From assembly GCA_001941045.1 (NCBI GenBank), contig MSHD01000054.1, forward strand, positions 13,617-75,389: a stretch of DNA of 61,773 bases. The letters run 5' to 3'. The notes beneath the pieces are model-generated. The model searched no databases and was not told the origin of the DNA. It saw only the letters and a program-made list of their open reading frames with translations. Positions 49,707 to 59,239 of the stretch are shown piece after piece (within the stretch, counting starts at the first letter, position 1; the number at the start of each line of letters is the position of its first letter). A program made the translations under genes and the position numbers. This DNA is from Lachnospiraceae bacterium Zagget2. Lineage in GTDB: Bacteria; Bacillota; Clostridia; Lachnospirales; Lachnospiraceae.

Positions 49707-52700
49707 TTATTGCTCTTCTTCCTTCTTCTTTCTCCTCTTTGCGATGAAGAAGAACCATCTCGCCGCAATCAGCAGCAGGAGCAGAATCAGGATAACGCTC
49801 CAGAACAGCACCTTGTTCATGTAGAACTGAACGAAGATATTCGGCGTGATCAGGAAACGCTCTACCGATGCAGACCTCACGTTGCCCGCCACATCGAGTG
49901 CCGTCACCCGGATACTCTGCCAGTGGTTCGCGCTGCCGACCGTCATTACGATCTTGCCATCCGCCTCCAGCACTTCTGATGCGCTGTAAGTCGTCTCCAC
50001 GCCGTCCACTTCGACCACGACCTCTGCCATCCTGATATTATCCTCAACGTCCAGCGTCACCTCACGGGTGGCCTCACGGTACTGGCCATCCTCCTCAACA
50101 CCGGAAATCAGGATGCTCGGATCGGTCTTATCGACAACAAACTCAATCTTCTTACCCTTCGTATTGTTGTCCGAAGTATTTGTCGCACGGTCCTCCGAGT
50201 AAATCGTCACAATGTAGGTTCCCTCGTCTGCGAAGTTTTCCTCGTCGATCGTGTAGGTATACTGCTTCCAGCTCACATCTGTGCCGCTCTCGCTGACGGA
50301 ATAGTCCTCGCCCTCAGTCAGCGTCGTCAGAGAGCCGTCCAGGTTCAGTGTGATCTCCTTGAATTCCAGCGTATCGACGTTTGTTTCCGTCACGACAATA
50401 TCCTGTTCCTCATTGGTATAATAGCTTCCATCCTCGCCCACAAGCGCCGCGGTTGCCTCGTCATATGTATAGATGGAACCAAAGCGGTTCACGGAGAAGA
50501 TCACGCTGTCCTCGCTGGAGTTCCCGGCCAGATCATAGACGACTGCTTCCATTGTGTACATATCGTCCATCTCCTGCACATACTCGAAGTCATCCAGCTT
50601 GATCTCCATGCCGGTCGATGTATAGGTCGAAGTCCCCTCCATCTCCACGATTCCGTTATAGTATCCGGTCATCACGATCGAGGTCGCACTCGCGTCATAG
50701 TTCGTATCGGAATAGCGCACGCCCGGCATCACTACGCCGTTATTGGCAGACATATTCTCGATATCGAAAATCTCAAGTTCCGGCGCAGTCTGGTCGATGA
50801 CGAACTCATCGCAGCTCACCGGCAGGGATACATTTCCGGCCAGATCGGTTACCGTACCGCTGAAGCTGTAGATACCGTCCACACTGAAGGTCGCAGAAGC
50901 TGTGTAACCTCCCGCAAAATTGAAGGAAGGAGCTGCCCCGCCGCCGGACGCCAGAACTGCGATATCCGAAGTTCCTGCAAAGTTCACATCCGTTACGGTC
51001 AGCGTTGCCGTACGGCTCGCGTTGTAATACTTGCCGTTCGCCACATTATTATTGTCAAAGGTCAGCTCGATAGTCGGAGCCGTCATATCAATCGTGAACT
51101 CCTGCGGCGCAACGCCATTATAGGTCACATCCGCCTCATGACCGAGCAGATCCTCACCAGAGACCGTCAGTGTATAGTCGCCATCCACATTGTAGGCGAT
51201 CGTCGCCGTCCAGGTATCGTCGTCTCCATTCGCGCTGCTGCCGGCCTCATAATCCCATCCGCTGAAGACCCTCGACTCAGTCGAGATATTGATCAGATCG
51301 GAATCGAAGTTTCTCTCCGTGACAACGATCGTCGCGATACGCGCTTCCTTGAAATACTTCTCATTCTCAGCGTCGTTATTGTCATAGGTGACCTCAATCG
51401 TCGGAGCCGTGGTATCAATACCAAAACTGTAATTTCTGGTATTTGCATTGCCGGCATTATCGATTGCCTTCACGACGACCTCAATATCGTTGTAGTTGTG
51501 GCTGTCCGCGCCCACCGTGATCGTCTTGTCGATCGTGAAAGTAAGCGTCGGATCATCATAGTTTTCTGACCACGAAGTCGTGGACGTTGGATTCAGCGTC
51601 TCGGCGTCCTCTGTCACCTCAGAACCATTGATATACAGCTGATAGGTAACTGTGCTGAGGCCTGAGCTCCTTGTCCCACCGTAGGGATCGGTCACAACGA
51701 TGTGCAGCGGCACATCCTTCGAGAACAGAGGCGTACCCTCCGCGATGTGATGGCTGTCATTCGCCTCAGCTTCGACCGAAATCGTCGGCGCGAGCGTATC
51801 CATCGTCGGTGGCGTCACGTCAAGGTAAATACTGTTCGTCGTATCAAGCGTAATATAGTTGCCTGCGCGGTCCGTCACCTTGATACCCGTCACTGTAAAG
51901 ACCTGCTCACCGGAAACCGGCGTCGAAGCGGTCTGCTGATAGCCGTAGCCAGCACTCTTTGCGGACGTGCCGTCCACAGTGGAGTCGATCGTGTAACCGA
52001 TCAGGACCGGGCTCAGATCCGCAGTTGTGATGTTGACAGTTGCGGAAGTCTCATCGCGGTAAGGCTCAGACTTTGACAGAGATCCGCTTGCGATATCGAT
52101 CTCATAGTAATCATTTACCGTCAGTGTACCGGTCGGGTCTGTCTTATCCACCTCGATATAGTAGCTCAGGAGATTTGCCGTATCCTGCAGCTCTGTTGTG
52201 TCTGAGTAGGTCAGCGCGTTGCCTGCCTTGTCAACGCCAGACATCTGGTAGCGATAAACGCCCTCAGCAGAGACCGTCTCCGTCCAGGTGTAAGGATTGC
52301 TGCCAGACCAATCATAACTTGCTACATAATTGTTAAGAGTCACCGCGCTCGTGCCGGTTGCAGTGCCGCTTGCGCAGTTTACGGTGATTCTCTCGCTGTC
52401 GAAGTTCGCCTCTGTTACAGTCACTGTCGCCGTGTAATCGCTGTTAAAATAGTAACGGCCAGCCTGCAGACTCTTATTTGTTGCGCCGGAGCGGTCGATC
52501 TCGAGGACGAAGGTCGGCTGGACGGTGTCCAAAACGATCGCGTATCGGGAAGTGTAAGCATCTTCACATTCCTCTGTGGTAATTGGGTCTCCTGCTGCTC
52601 CTTGATTGGATTTTGTACCGGAAATCTCTTCGATCACGGTGAGCGGGTTGCCCGCCCGGTCAGTTCCATATGCTGAATAGCTATATGTCCCGTCGGTACT

Positions 52701-55700
52701 AATGGTAATGGAGTCGCTCAGCTCTGTACCAGAACCAGAAAGATCCACCACAGTATTCGTCAGCTTCTCAGAATCAAGCTTATTATTGTCCGTGATAGCT
52801 ATGTTCACTTTCACATTCTGGTTATAATATACTGCCCCTGTTGCTTTTGCGTTATCATCATCCTTACCGTAAACATAGGCCGTCGCATCGGAGCTGTATG
52901 TGATGGTCGCCGTCGGCGCAGTCAGGTCAACAATCATGTTTTCGCTGGTGAAGGAACCGTTGTTTACTGTAAGCTCCGTATTCCCGGATACCATTGCATT
53001 CGTCGCCAAATCCTGATAGTTGAAGGTCAACACATAAGTCCCTTCCGTCTCCGGAAGCGTCACGGTGGCAACGTGGGAATCGTCACTGCTACCATCCTCC
53101 CAGGATATATCCTCGGGTTCTGCAGAAGCTCCGTCGCAGGTTAACGAAATTGACTCTGTTGCCGCATCTTCACTGAAGTTTTTCTCTGTCAGCGTCAAAG
53201 TAATAGTCTTCGTCGCGGCATCACCAAAGTAATAGCCGCCACCCTTATAATAGAAACTACTATCATCATACTCAACGCTGTCCAGAATCGGAGCTGTAGT
53301 GTCCATCACCTTCGCACGAGCGTTGCTGAAGCTGCCGGTACTACCCGCCTCCATCTCCTTATCTTCAATATTTACATCATCATTGCTTTTAAGAACATTT
53401 CCAGCCTGATCTGCTCCGGAAATAGTGAAAGTGTACTCTCCATCTGTAGTGTGGCTTGTACTATCCGCAGTTACTGTCGCTTCCACAACATAGGAATATC
53501 CATTAGTCTTATCCCCGGATGTCTGGGCATTGTCAGTATCAAATTCAACACTTCCATCTCCACCAGATACGCTTAACGTAAACAAACTAACAGCAGTGAG
53601 CGGATAATTATCCGTCACCGTAAACGTTACTGTAAACGTTTCATTATAATAATCTTTATCATCATCAGAACCAGAACAGTTTCCAAAGTCCACTGTCAGA
53701 ACCGGTTCTTCCGTATCGAAATCAAGTGTGACAGTTGTCCACTCTCCTTCATTTCCGCACCAGTCAATTGCCCATATGTACAGAACATATTCACCATTTA
53801 GTGATTCACTGTAATCACTGGCTTTGATTTCAAGTAAATCCGGTGTGAATTCTTGTTTTATGGCATCCAAAGTAGTCGGAACATTTCCGTTCTGAATGGT
53901 ACCCTCTGCCGCCGCGCCTGCCTTATCCTTGCTTGCAGTATCACCTGATTTGTACAAGGCCCACTCTATTTGCTGGATACCTGAAAACTTATCATCCGGC
54001 GAGTCTTTCGCTGTGATTTCGATCTTTTTACTCGTCGACGGACTGGTTGCATCTGTACAGCTAGCCTCTACAGTTTGCTTTTCGTCTTCCAAGACAAGGA
54101 GAGTGTATTCATTTACTTCACTGGAATTACCTACCTTGTCAACCGCCTTCACATAGAGATACCCCTTCTCTCCTACCGAAAACGTCGCAGTTAATGTACC
54201 ACTCTCATCAGCCAGATCTTTTGAATCCCACTGAATTGAACTAATATCTGCAACCTCTCCGGATTCCGAAATATAATAATAAATGGGACTTTCCACGCCG
54301 CTGTAATTGTCACTGATTGTCACGGTAAATTTAACAGCTCCATCATTGTACACATATCCGGTTCCAGACTGCGACGGACTTCCACTACCAGACGCAACAC
54401 TTACATCAGACAATGTAATGGTGGGCAATTCTGTGTCAAAAGTAATATCCTTCACCACAATCGGTCCATAATAAATCACATCATAATCAATGTCAGCATC
54501 CTTCGCGATATAAAGTTCCTGTGAAGTTGTAAGCACATTACTCAAATTCAAAGAATCGCCGTCTTCATCCACAATGCTGTATCCGGATTCGGCAGTTATA
54601 ACACACGGCTTTGTAGTTCCATCGGTTCCATAATAATATTCGTTATTGCTATCTGGAACACCGGAAGACACGGTCGCAACAATTGTTCCATTAATCTTAA
54701 TTTCACATCCCGCACTTTTTTCTACACTGTACTCATTATCGTCCACTTCTTGCGGAGTGATGGAACCTTTCCAACTGCCACTGGCTAAATTAGTAGTATC
54801 TAATGTATAGTTTGTCGTGTCTGTAAGCGTCAGATAACCGCTCAGGCTATCCAAACCTGTCACCGACGATGCAGCCAGTCCGGAAGTGTTGTATTTCACG
54901 TCGTCCAAAGCTAAACCTGTTTTCCACGCAAGAACCACAGAACTTGAATCCACTTTACTCCCGGTAGCATCCGTAAGAGTAAAATAACCACTTGTACTTG
55001 GATCAGCAGATATTGCAGTTTTGTTTATGTCGGTTAGTGCAGTCGTTCCATCGCTTTCCTTAGTAAGTTCAGCATCCGAGTCTGCATATACATACACGGT
55101 CTTCGGCTCTACGGTGATCGGGTAAACTGCCTCCACCGTGGTCCCACCAGTATAGTAGGTGCTGTCAGGAGTATAAGTCACTTTCAGATAAGCGCTCCCA
55201 GCTCCCGTAGTTTCCAGTGTGTATATCCCCGCATCAGCAGTGGCTTTAATTACAGTCTCACTCGACGTGTAACAAGTCGCATCAGAAAACGTTTCTACAG
55301 TAAAGCTCCCCGCACTCGGTGTGGAATAAGTGGTAGCAATGGTAAGATTATTACTATCCCCATAGGTCATCGTATTGCTACTATCATTTAACTCAGTTCC
55401 TCCAAGGGAAACCGAAGTTATTTCATTTGCTACTGTTTCAATATTAACAGTCACACTATATTTTGGCTCATCACTTGTCTCATAGTCATCGCTCTCAAAC
55501 GTCACGCTAATCGTTGCAGTACCTGCAGTCGACCCCGCCGTCACCAGACCGTTAGAAGGATCGACATTCGCCACAGAAGAGTCACTGCTTGACCATGTCC
55601 ATGTAACATCATTACTGACATTGGTAGAGTCAACGACCGTTGTAGCCGTTGCAGTCAGTTGAACGGTACCCTGCGAAGCCGCCGAATATATTATTGTACT

Positions 55701-56108
55701 ACTTGTATTCTGAGCATCATCTGCAATGCTCACAGTAACGCTTTCTTTGGCAGCCGTTAGGAGCGGAATACTCCCAAGTAATTTAGTCACACCCAACGAA
55801 AAGCTCTCGACGATCGTGAGACTTTCGGTTTCTTCCGCCGTCTCTTCCGTTGTCTCAGAAGTCTCCTCCGTTCCTGTAGTTTCCTCCACAGGCTGTGTTT
55901 CCTGAGTTTCTGTGGACTCTTCCGTCCCTGTAGTGACTTCCTCCTCGGCTGTCTGCTCCTCTTCAGAGGTGCTTTCGACCGCTTCCTCCTCGTTTGCCTC
56001 TGCTTTCACAGACAGGTCATAATTTGACCAGCCGTTGAACAGCAACGCAAGAGCGAGCGCCACAGCCAGGATGCGCTTTAATTTTTTAAGGCAGCTTCCA
56101 TACTTCAT
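49707..56108 (-). CDS. Giant membrane-anchored Ig-repeat surface protein (2133 aa)
   Basis: The signal peptide (residues ~10-36) is followed by a Glu/Thr/Ser-rich stalk to about 100 and a Big_2-like domain (WTWSSSDSSVANVDPSNGLVTAGSTAGTA split over ~160-200). Next come MBG/YDG-like segments and about eleven Ig-like repeats of 90-130 residues. Each opens with D-x-T-A-P-T-I-x-V-x-Y and usually contains (Y/F)-x-x-x-R-x-A-T-(I/L)-x-V-T-E-x-N-F-D. A C-terminal membrane helix (VLFWSVILILLLLLIAARWFFF) ends in KRRKKKEEEQ. There is no LPXTG motif, so it is anchored by the helix. Lying inside the T7SS operon, it may bridge the thick wall, an inference. The N-terminal half has visibly lower G+C. Confidence 0.88.
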   Translation of the reverse strand: MKYGSCLKKLKRILAVALALALLFNGWSNYDLSVKAEANEEEAVESTSEEEQTAEEEVTTGTEESTETQETQPVEETTGTEETSETTEETAEETESLTIVESFSLGVTKLLGSIPLLTAAKESVTVSIADDAQNTSSTIIYSAASQGTVQLTATATTVVDSTNVSNDVTWTWSSSDSSVANVDPSNGLVTAGSTAGTATISVTFESDDYETSDEPKYSVTVNIETVANEITSVSLGGTELNDSSNTMTYGDSNNLTIATTYSTPSAGSFTVETFSDATCYTSSETVIKATADAGIYTLETTGAGSAYLKVTYTPDSTYYTGGTTVEAVYPITVEPKTVYVYADSDAELTKESDGTTALTDINKTAISADPSTSGYFTLTDATGSKVDSSSVVLAWKTGLALDDVKYNTSGLAASSVTGLDSLSGYLTLTDTTNYTLDTTNLASGSWKGSITPQEVDDNEYSVEKSAGCEIKINGTIVATVSSGVPDSNNEYYYGTDGTTKPCVITAESGYSIVDEDGDSLNLSNVLTTSQELYIAKDADIDYDVIYYGPIVVKDITFDTELPTITLSDVSVASGSGSPSQSGTGYVYNDGAVKFTVTISDNYSGVESPIYYYISESGEVADISSIQWDSKDLADESGTLTATFSVGEKGYLYVKAVDKVGNSSEVNEYTLLVLEDEKQTVEASCTDATSPSTSKKIEITAKDSPDDKFSGIQQIEWALYKSGDTASKDKAGAAAEGTIQNGNVPTTLDAIKQEFTPDLLEIKASDYSESLNGEYVLYIWAIDWCGNEGEWTTVTLDFDTEEPVLTVDFGNCSGSDDDKDYYNETFTVTFTVTDNYPLTAVSLFTLSVSGGDGSVEFDTDNAQTSGDKTNGYSYVVEATVTADSTSHTTDGEYTFTISGADQAGNVLKSNDDVNIEDKEMEAGSTGSFSNARAKVMDTTAPILDSVEYDDSSFYYKGGGYYFGDAATKTITLTLTEKNFSEDAATESISLTCDGASAEPEDISWEDGSSDDSHVATVTLPETEGTYVLTFNYQDLATNAMVSGNTELTVNNGSFTSENMIVDLTAPTATITYSSDATAYVYGKDDDNAKATGAVYYNQNVKVNIAITDNNKLDSEKLTNTVVDLSGSGTELSDSITISTDGTYSYSAYGTDRAGNPLTVIEEISGTKSNQGAAGDPITTEECEDAYTSRYAIVLDTVQPTFVLEIDRSGATNKSLQAGRYYFNSDYTATVTVTEANFDSERITVNCASGTATGTSAVTLNNYVASYDWSGSNPYTWTETVSAEGVYRYQMSGVDKAGNALTYSDTTELQDTANLLSYYIEVDKTDPTGTLTVNDYYEIDIASGSLSKSEPYRDETSATVNITTADLSPVLIGYTIDSTVDGTSAKSAGYGYQQTASTPVSGEQVFTVTGIKVTDRAGNYITLDTTNSIYLDVTPPTMDTLAPTISVEAEANDSHHIAEGTPLFSKDVPLHIVVTDPYGGTRSSGLSTVTYQLYINGSEVTEDAETLNPTSTTSWSENYDDPTLTFTIDKTITVGADSHNYNDIEVVVKAIDNAGNANTRNYSFGIDTTAPTIEVTYDNNDAENEKYFKEARIATIVVTERNFDSDLINISTESRVFSGWDYEAGSSANGDDDTWTATIAYNVDGDYTLTVSGEDLLGHEADVTYNGVAPQEFTIDMTAPTIELTFDNNNVANGKYYNASRTATLTVTDVNFAGTSDIAVLASGGGAAPSFNFAGGYTASATFSVDGIYSFSGTVTDLAGNVSLPVSCDEFVIDQTAPELEIFDIENMSANNGVVMPGVRYSDTNYDASATSIVMTGYYNGIVEMEGTSTYTSTGMEIKLDDFEYVQEMDDMYTMEAVVYDLAGNSSEDSVIFSVNRFGSIYTYDEATAALVGEDGSYYTNEEQDIVVTETNVDTLEFKEITLNLDGSLTTLTEGEDYSVSESGTDVSWKQYTYTIDEENFADEGTYIVTIYSEDRATNTSDNNTKGKKIEFVVDKTDPSILISGVEEDGQYREATREVTLDVEDNIRMAEVVVEVDGVETTYSASEVLEADGKIVMTVGSANHWQSIRVTALDVAGNVRSASVERFLITPNIFVQFYMNKVLFWSVILILLLLLIAARWFFFIAKRRKKKEEEQ

Positions 56109-56143
56109 GTTTCCATTTCCTCCTTTTGATTCTGTAAGTTAGG

Positions 56144-56719
56144 TCAGATGACCTCTTCCGTATGTATCAATATCAATTCCCGTTCCAGGATAAATTTTCC
56201 GGATACTGTTTCACTGTTTTTCAGCACTTCGGTAGCCGCGTCGGGATTCTGTTCCTCCTGCAGGAGGGAAGTTTCCTGCTCTCCTGTACCTTGCAGCAGG
56301 GAAGTCTCCTGCTCCTCCTGCACACTGTACAGAAGATCTGTCTGCGGCTCAGGTTCCGGCGCCGTCTGGGGCGGCGGCACATATCCCTGCCGCTGCGGCT
56401 GCGCCTGCTCTACTGCATTTTCTACCTTCCGCGCCCCCGGCGAGGCCGGCTGCCGGACTCCCATGTCCGTCTTCATGTCCTGAGCTACGTATTGCATCGA
56501 AGTTCGCTCTCTCGCAGAGAGACGCCCGCTCTTTGCATTGTCAGCCTCAAGCTCCCGGATCTTCTTCTTCGCGCTGCGTCCGGTGAGATAGCCCAGTACC
56601 GTGCGGATATCCAGCACAAAGAAGAGTACAATCGCCAGCACGAGACACAGGATCGCGAGTCCCAGACAGACGAGGAACAGTCTGTGATACAGTTCAATCT
56701 TTGCCGTCACATCTGCCAT
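56144..56719 (-). CDS. Membrane protein with cytoplasmic ETSLL repeats (191 aa)
   Basis: One membrane helix at 14-37 (LFLVCLGLAILCLVLAIVLFF), a basic segment, then a long disordered Pro/Gln/Glu-rich tail. ETSLL occurs at 138-142 and 149-153, with TEVL near 163. These resemble the ETTSVF phosphorylation motif of the FHA protein GarA and put Leu at +3 after Thr, which many FHA domains prefer. It is 3 bp from the end of kinase 1, suggesting that it is a kinase substrate and FHA docking protein. AGGAGGG precedes the ATG. Confidence 0.75.
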   Translation of the reverse strand: MADVTAKIELYHRLFLVCLGLAILCLVLAIVLFFVLDIRTVLGYLTGRSAKKKIRELEADNAKSGRLSARERTSMQYVAQDMKTDMGVRQPASPGARKVENAVEQAQPQRQGYVPPPQTAPEPEPQTDLLYSVQEEQETSLLQGTGEQETSLLQEEQNPDAATEVLKNSETVSGKFILERELILIHTEEVI

Positions 56720-56722
56720 CGC

Positions 56723-58435
56723 TTATCCCTCCTGTCCTGTCGTCTGGCTGAACGTGGAACTGAGGATTCGCTCGGCCTGGCTGATGATTTCACGCAGTTC
56801 CTCAATCTCCTCTGAGACAGAGGCCTGGCTGCTTTCGCTGACATTCTGGAAATCGGTTGTGAGATGCGCTTCGATATTGTCGATCTGCTCCTGCATCTCC
56901 TCCTTCGTCACGCCGTCATTCTTGAAATCCACGGCGTGCGAGACGATCTGCGTCGCGAGCTCCTCATACATGATCAGAGCCGTCCGCTCATTGTCCACCT
57001 CGACGAGATTTCCCTCGGAGAGCTCGACCAGATCATTCCAATAATCCCGGTAAGTGATCGAGGCGTCTCCGGTTTCGTCAACGATACCAATCTTCGAGTA
57101 ATAATCAGAGATCGCATAGAGCCGTTTCGCCCGCTCCACCTTCTGGTCATCGAGTGAAGTAGACGCCGACGCCACCTCGAAATAACCCTTGGCGTTCTTT
57201 TTATTGCTCTTCTCTTCGAATTTATAGTAATAGGCGATGCCTGCCTCATAGGCAAACTCGTCGTAACCCTCGGTATTCTTTTTGAACTCGACCTCATTCG
57301 TGTTCTTTCCATTGCCATAGGCAATCAGGATCGAGCGCAGCTCCTCACTCTCCTCAGAAGTCAGCACATTGTCATCGAGGAAACCTTCCTTGAGCAAATC
57401 AAGGTAGGCGTCGCTCCGGCTCGGATCGAGGTTGATCGCCTTCTCATAGTTCTCGATCTCGTCTGACTTAATAGTAGAATTTTTCGCTGCTGTCAGATAG
57501 GCGTCATAATTATTCGACTTCGTCGAGACTTCTGCCAGGTGGAAACCCAGCGCTCCCACACCAAAGACGACTGCCAGCGAAGCGGGAATCACAAACTTCC
57601 GGAAGCGGGAAACCTGCTTTTTCCGGAACTTTACATCCATCTCCTCATAATTTTCGAGCGCGTAGTAGAGTTCCGCGCAGGACTGGTAACGGTCAATCGG
57701 ATTGTTCTGTGTACATTTCAGAATGATCGCTTCAAGTCCCGCCGACAGACCCGGATTCCACTGGCGGATCGGATACATCTCGTAGGGCGGCTCACTCGGA
57801 TTGTGACCGGTCAGAAGATGATACATCGTCGCACCAAGACAATAGATATCCGTGCGCCCATCTGTCTGCCCGTGTCCGCCGTATTGCTCCGGAGCGGCGT
57901 AGCCACGCGTACCGAGACAGGTCGTATCCTCAAGGCTGGCCGTCTTGTACTCTCTGGCCGTACCAAAGTCGAAGAGCACTACATTGCCGTCCGGCTTCAG
58001 CATCACGTTCGAGGGCTTCATATCGCGATAAATAATCGCCGGTTGGCGTGAATGCAGATATCCGAGCACGTCGCAGAGCTGCTTCGCCCAGTCAATCACA
58101 CTCTCCTGCGGCTGTGCTCCGTACTCCTTCAGCACGTCGCTGAGCGTCTTTCCCTCAATAAAGTCCATGACGATCAGGAAGGAACCCTCCCCGTCGATCA
58201 CGTCGATGATACTCGGCAGGTGCGGATGATTCAGTCTCTTGAGCATGTCGGTCTCGACGATCAGCCCCTGCTTGACAACTTCAAAATTCTGCGTGCCGTC
58301 CTTGCGGACTTCCTTGATCGCCCAGGTCTTATTCGCGCGCTCGTTTCGCGCCATATAGACGACGCTCATGCCGCCCTGGCCGACTTTATCTATGATTCGG
58401 TATTTTCCATCTACTAAAGAACCTATTTCCAGCAT
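56723..58435 (-). CDS. Membrane Ser/Thr protein kinase (570 aa)
   Basis: Hanks-type kinase domain at 10-270: glycine loop VGQGGMSVVY, Lys41 (WAIKEV), catalytic loop YRDMKPSNVM (Asp138), DFGTARE (156-162), activation loop with LEDTTCLGTRGYAAPEQ and DIYCLGATMYHLLTG. All catalytic residues are present. A membrane helix at 281-300 is followed by a long TPR-like helical domain outside (NYEKAINLDPSRSDAYLDLL...), with no PASTA repeats. Kinase-TM-helical order again matches EssB. It is 12 bp from the PP2C gene, the standard kinase-phosphatase pairing. GGGAGGA precedes the ATG. Confidence 0.93.
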   Translation of the reverse strand: MLEIGSLVDGKYRIIDKVGQGGMSVVYMARNERANKTWAIKEVRKDGTQNFEVVKQGLIVETDMLKRLNHPHLPSIIDVIDGEGSFLIVMDFIEGKTLSDVLKEYGAQPQESVIDWAKQLCDVLGYLHSRQPAIIYRDMKPSNVMLKPDGNVVLFDFGTAREYKTASLEDTTCLGTRGYAAPEQYGGHGQTDGRTDIYCLGATMYHLLTGHNPSEPPYEMYPIRQWNPGLSAGLEAIILKCTQNNPIDRYQSCAELYYALENYEEMDVKFRKKQVSRFRKFVIPASLAVVFGVGALGFHLAEVSTKSNNYDAYLTAAKNSTIKSDEIENYEKAINLDPSRSDAYLDLLKEGFLDDNVLTSEESEELRSILIAYGNGKNTNEVEFKKNTEGYDEFAYEAGIAYYYKFEEKSNKKNAKGYFEVASASTSLDDQKVERAKRLYAISDYYSKIGIVDETGDASITYRDYWNDLVELSEGNLVEVDNERTALIMYEELATQIVSHAVDFKNDGVTKEEMQEQIDNIEAHLTTDFQNVSESSQASVSEEIEELREIISQAERILSSTFSQTTGQEG

Positions 58436-58447
58436 GTTCCGTCCTCC

Positions 58448-59215
58448 CTAATCCACGCGAACCAGCGCCGCGGAGATATTGTCCGTCTCCTGGCGGTATT
58501 TGTTCAGCTCCACGAGGTACTGGAGATTTTCCAGCATGCTCTGCTCATTCAGCAGACGATACGGATTCAGATATTGATATAATTCATCCACGGATATCGT
58601 GTGACGGAAACCGTCGCTGCAAAGAAGAAACATCGAACCGGAATCTACGGTTCCGCTGTAGTAATCGGGCACAATCACAGGGGAGGCTCCCACGCACTGC
58701 AGGAGCACATTGCGGCGCGGATCTCTCCTAGCCTCCTGATATGTCATACGCCCTTCGTCCATCTCACGCTGGATAAAGGTCTGATCCTTCGTGATCTGGG
58801 TCAGCTCATCCTTCAGGATATAGATCCTGGAGTCGCCGACATTGATAATATAATAAACGCGGTCGATAATCAGAAGCACGACCATCGTAGTACCCATCTC
58901 CGCACGGATCGCGCGCCCGTATTTGCTGATACGCTCGTTGGCGCGGTATACCAGATCCTCCCAGCTTTTCTTTAATACGTCGATGCTGAGTCCCTGATAG
59001 AGAAGCGCCGGGAACTCCTGCTCAAACCAGCGGGACAACATCCTCACCAATGTGGCACTGGCGAGCTCGCCTCTGGCAAGCCCGCCCATACCGTCACAGA
59101 CGGCGGCAAGGAGAACCTTGCCGTAATCCGTCTGCGCAATCTTCATCAATACAGAATCCTGATTGGTACTTTTCTTTATGCCGATATCTGTATGTGCTGT
59201 GATCTTAAAATTCAT
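58448..59215 (-). CDS. PP2C-family Ser/Thr protein phosphatase (255 aa)
   Basis: Metal-dependent phosphatase of the Stp/PrpC type. Motifs: TDIGIKKSTNQDS (first metal Asp region), VCDGMGGLARGE (41-45 DGMGG), GTTMVVLLI, NVGDSRIYIL, ITKDQTFIQREMDEG, LLCSDGFRHTI and the C-terminal ETDNIS(A)ALV. All acidic metal ligands appear to be present. It would reverse phosphorylation by the two kinases in the operon. GAGGGTG precedes the ATG. Confidence 0.95.
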   Translation of the reverse strand: MNFKITAHTDIGIKKSTNQDSVLMKIAQTDYGKVLLAAVCDGMGGLARGELASATLVRMLSRWFEQEFPALLYQGLSIDVLKKSWEDLVYRANERISKYGRAIRAEMGTTMVVLLIIDRVYYIINVGDSRIYILKDELTQITKDQTFIQREMDEGRMTYQEARRDPRRNVLLQCVGASPVIVPDYYSGTVDSGSMFLLCSDGFRHTISVDELYQYLNPYRLLNEQSMLENLQYLVELNKYRQETDNISAALVRVD

Positions 59216-59239
59216 CGTATCTCATTCACCCTCGCTGCA

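Noticed and set aside
49707-56108. Sortase-anchored adhesin
   Set aside because: The C-terminus has a membrane helix and basic tail but no LPXTG-like motif before it, and no sortase gene is in the window.
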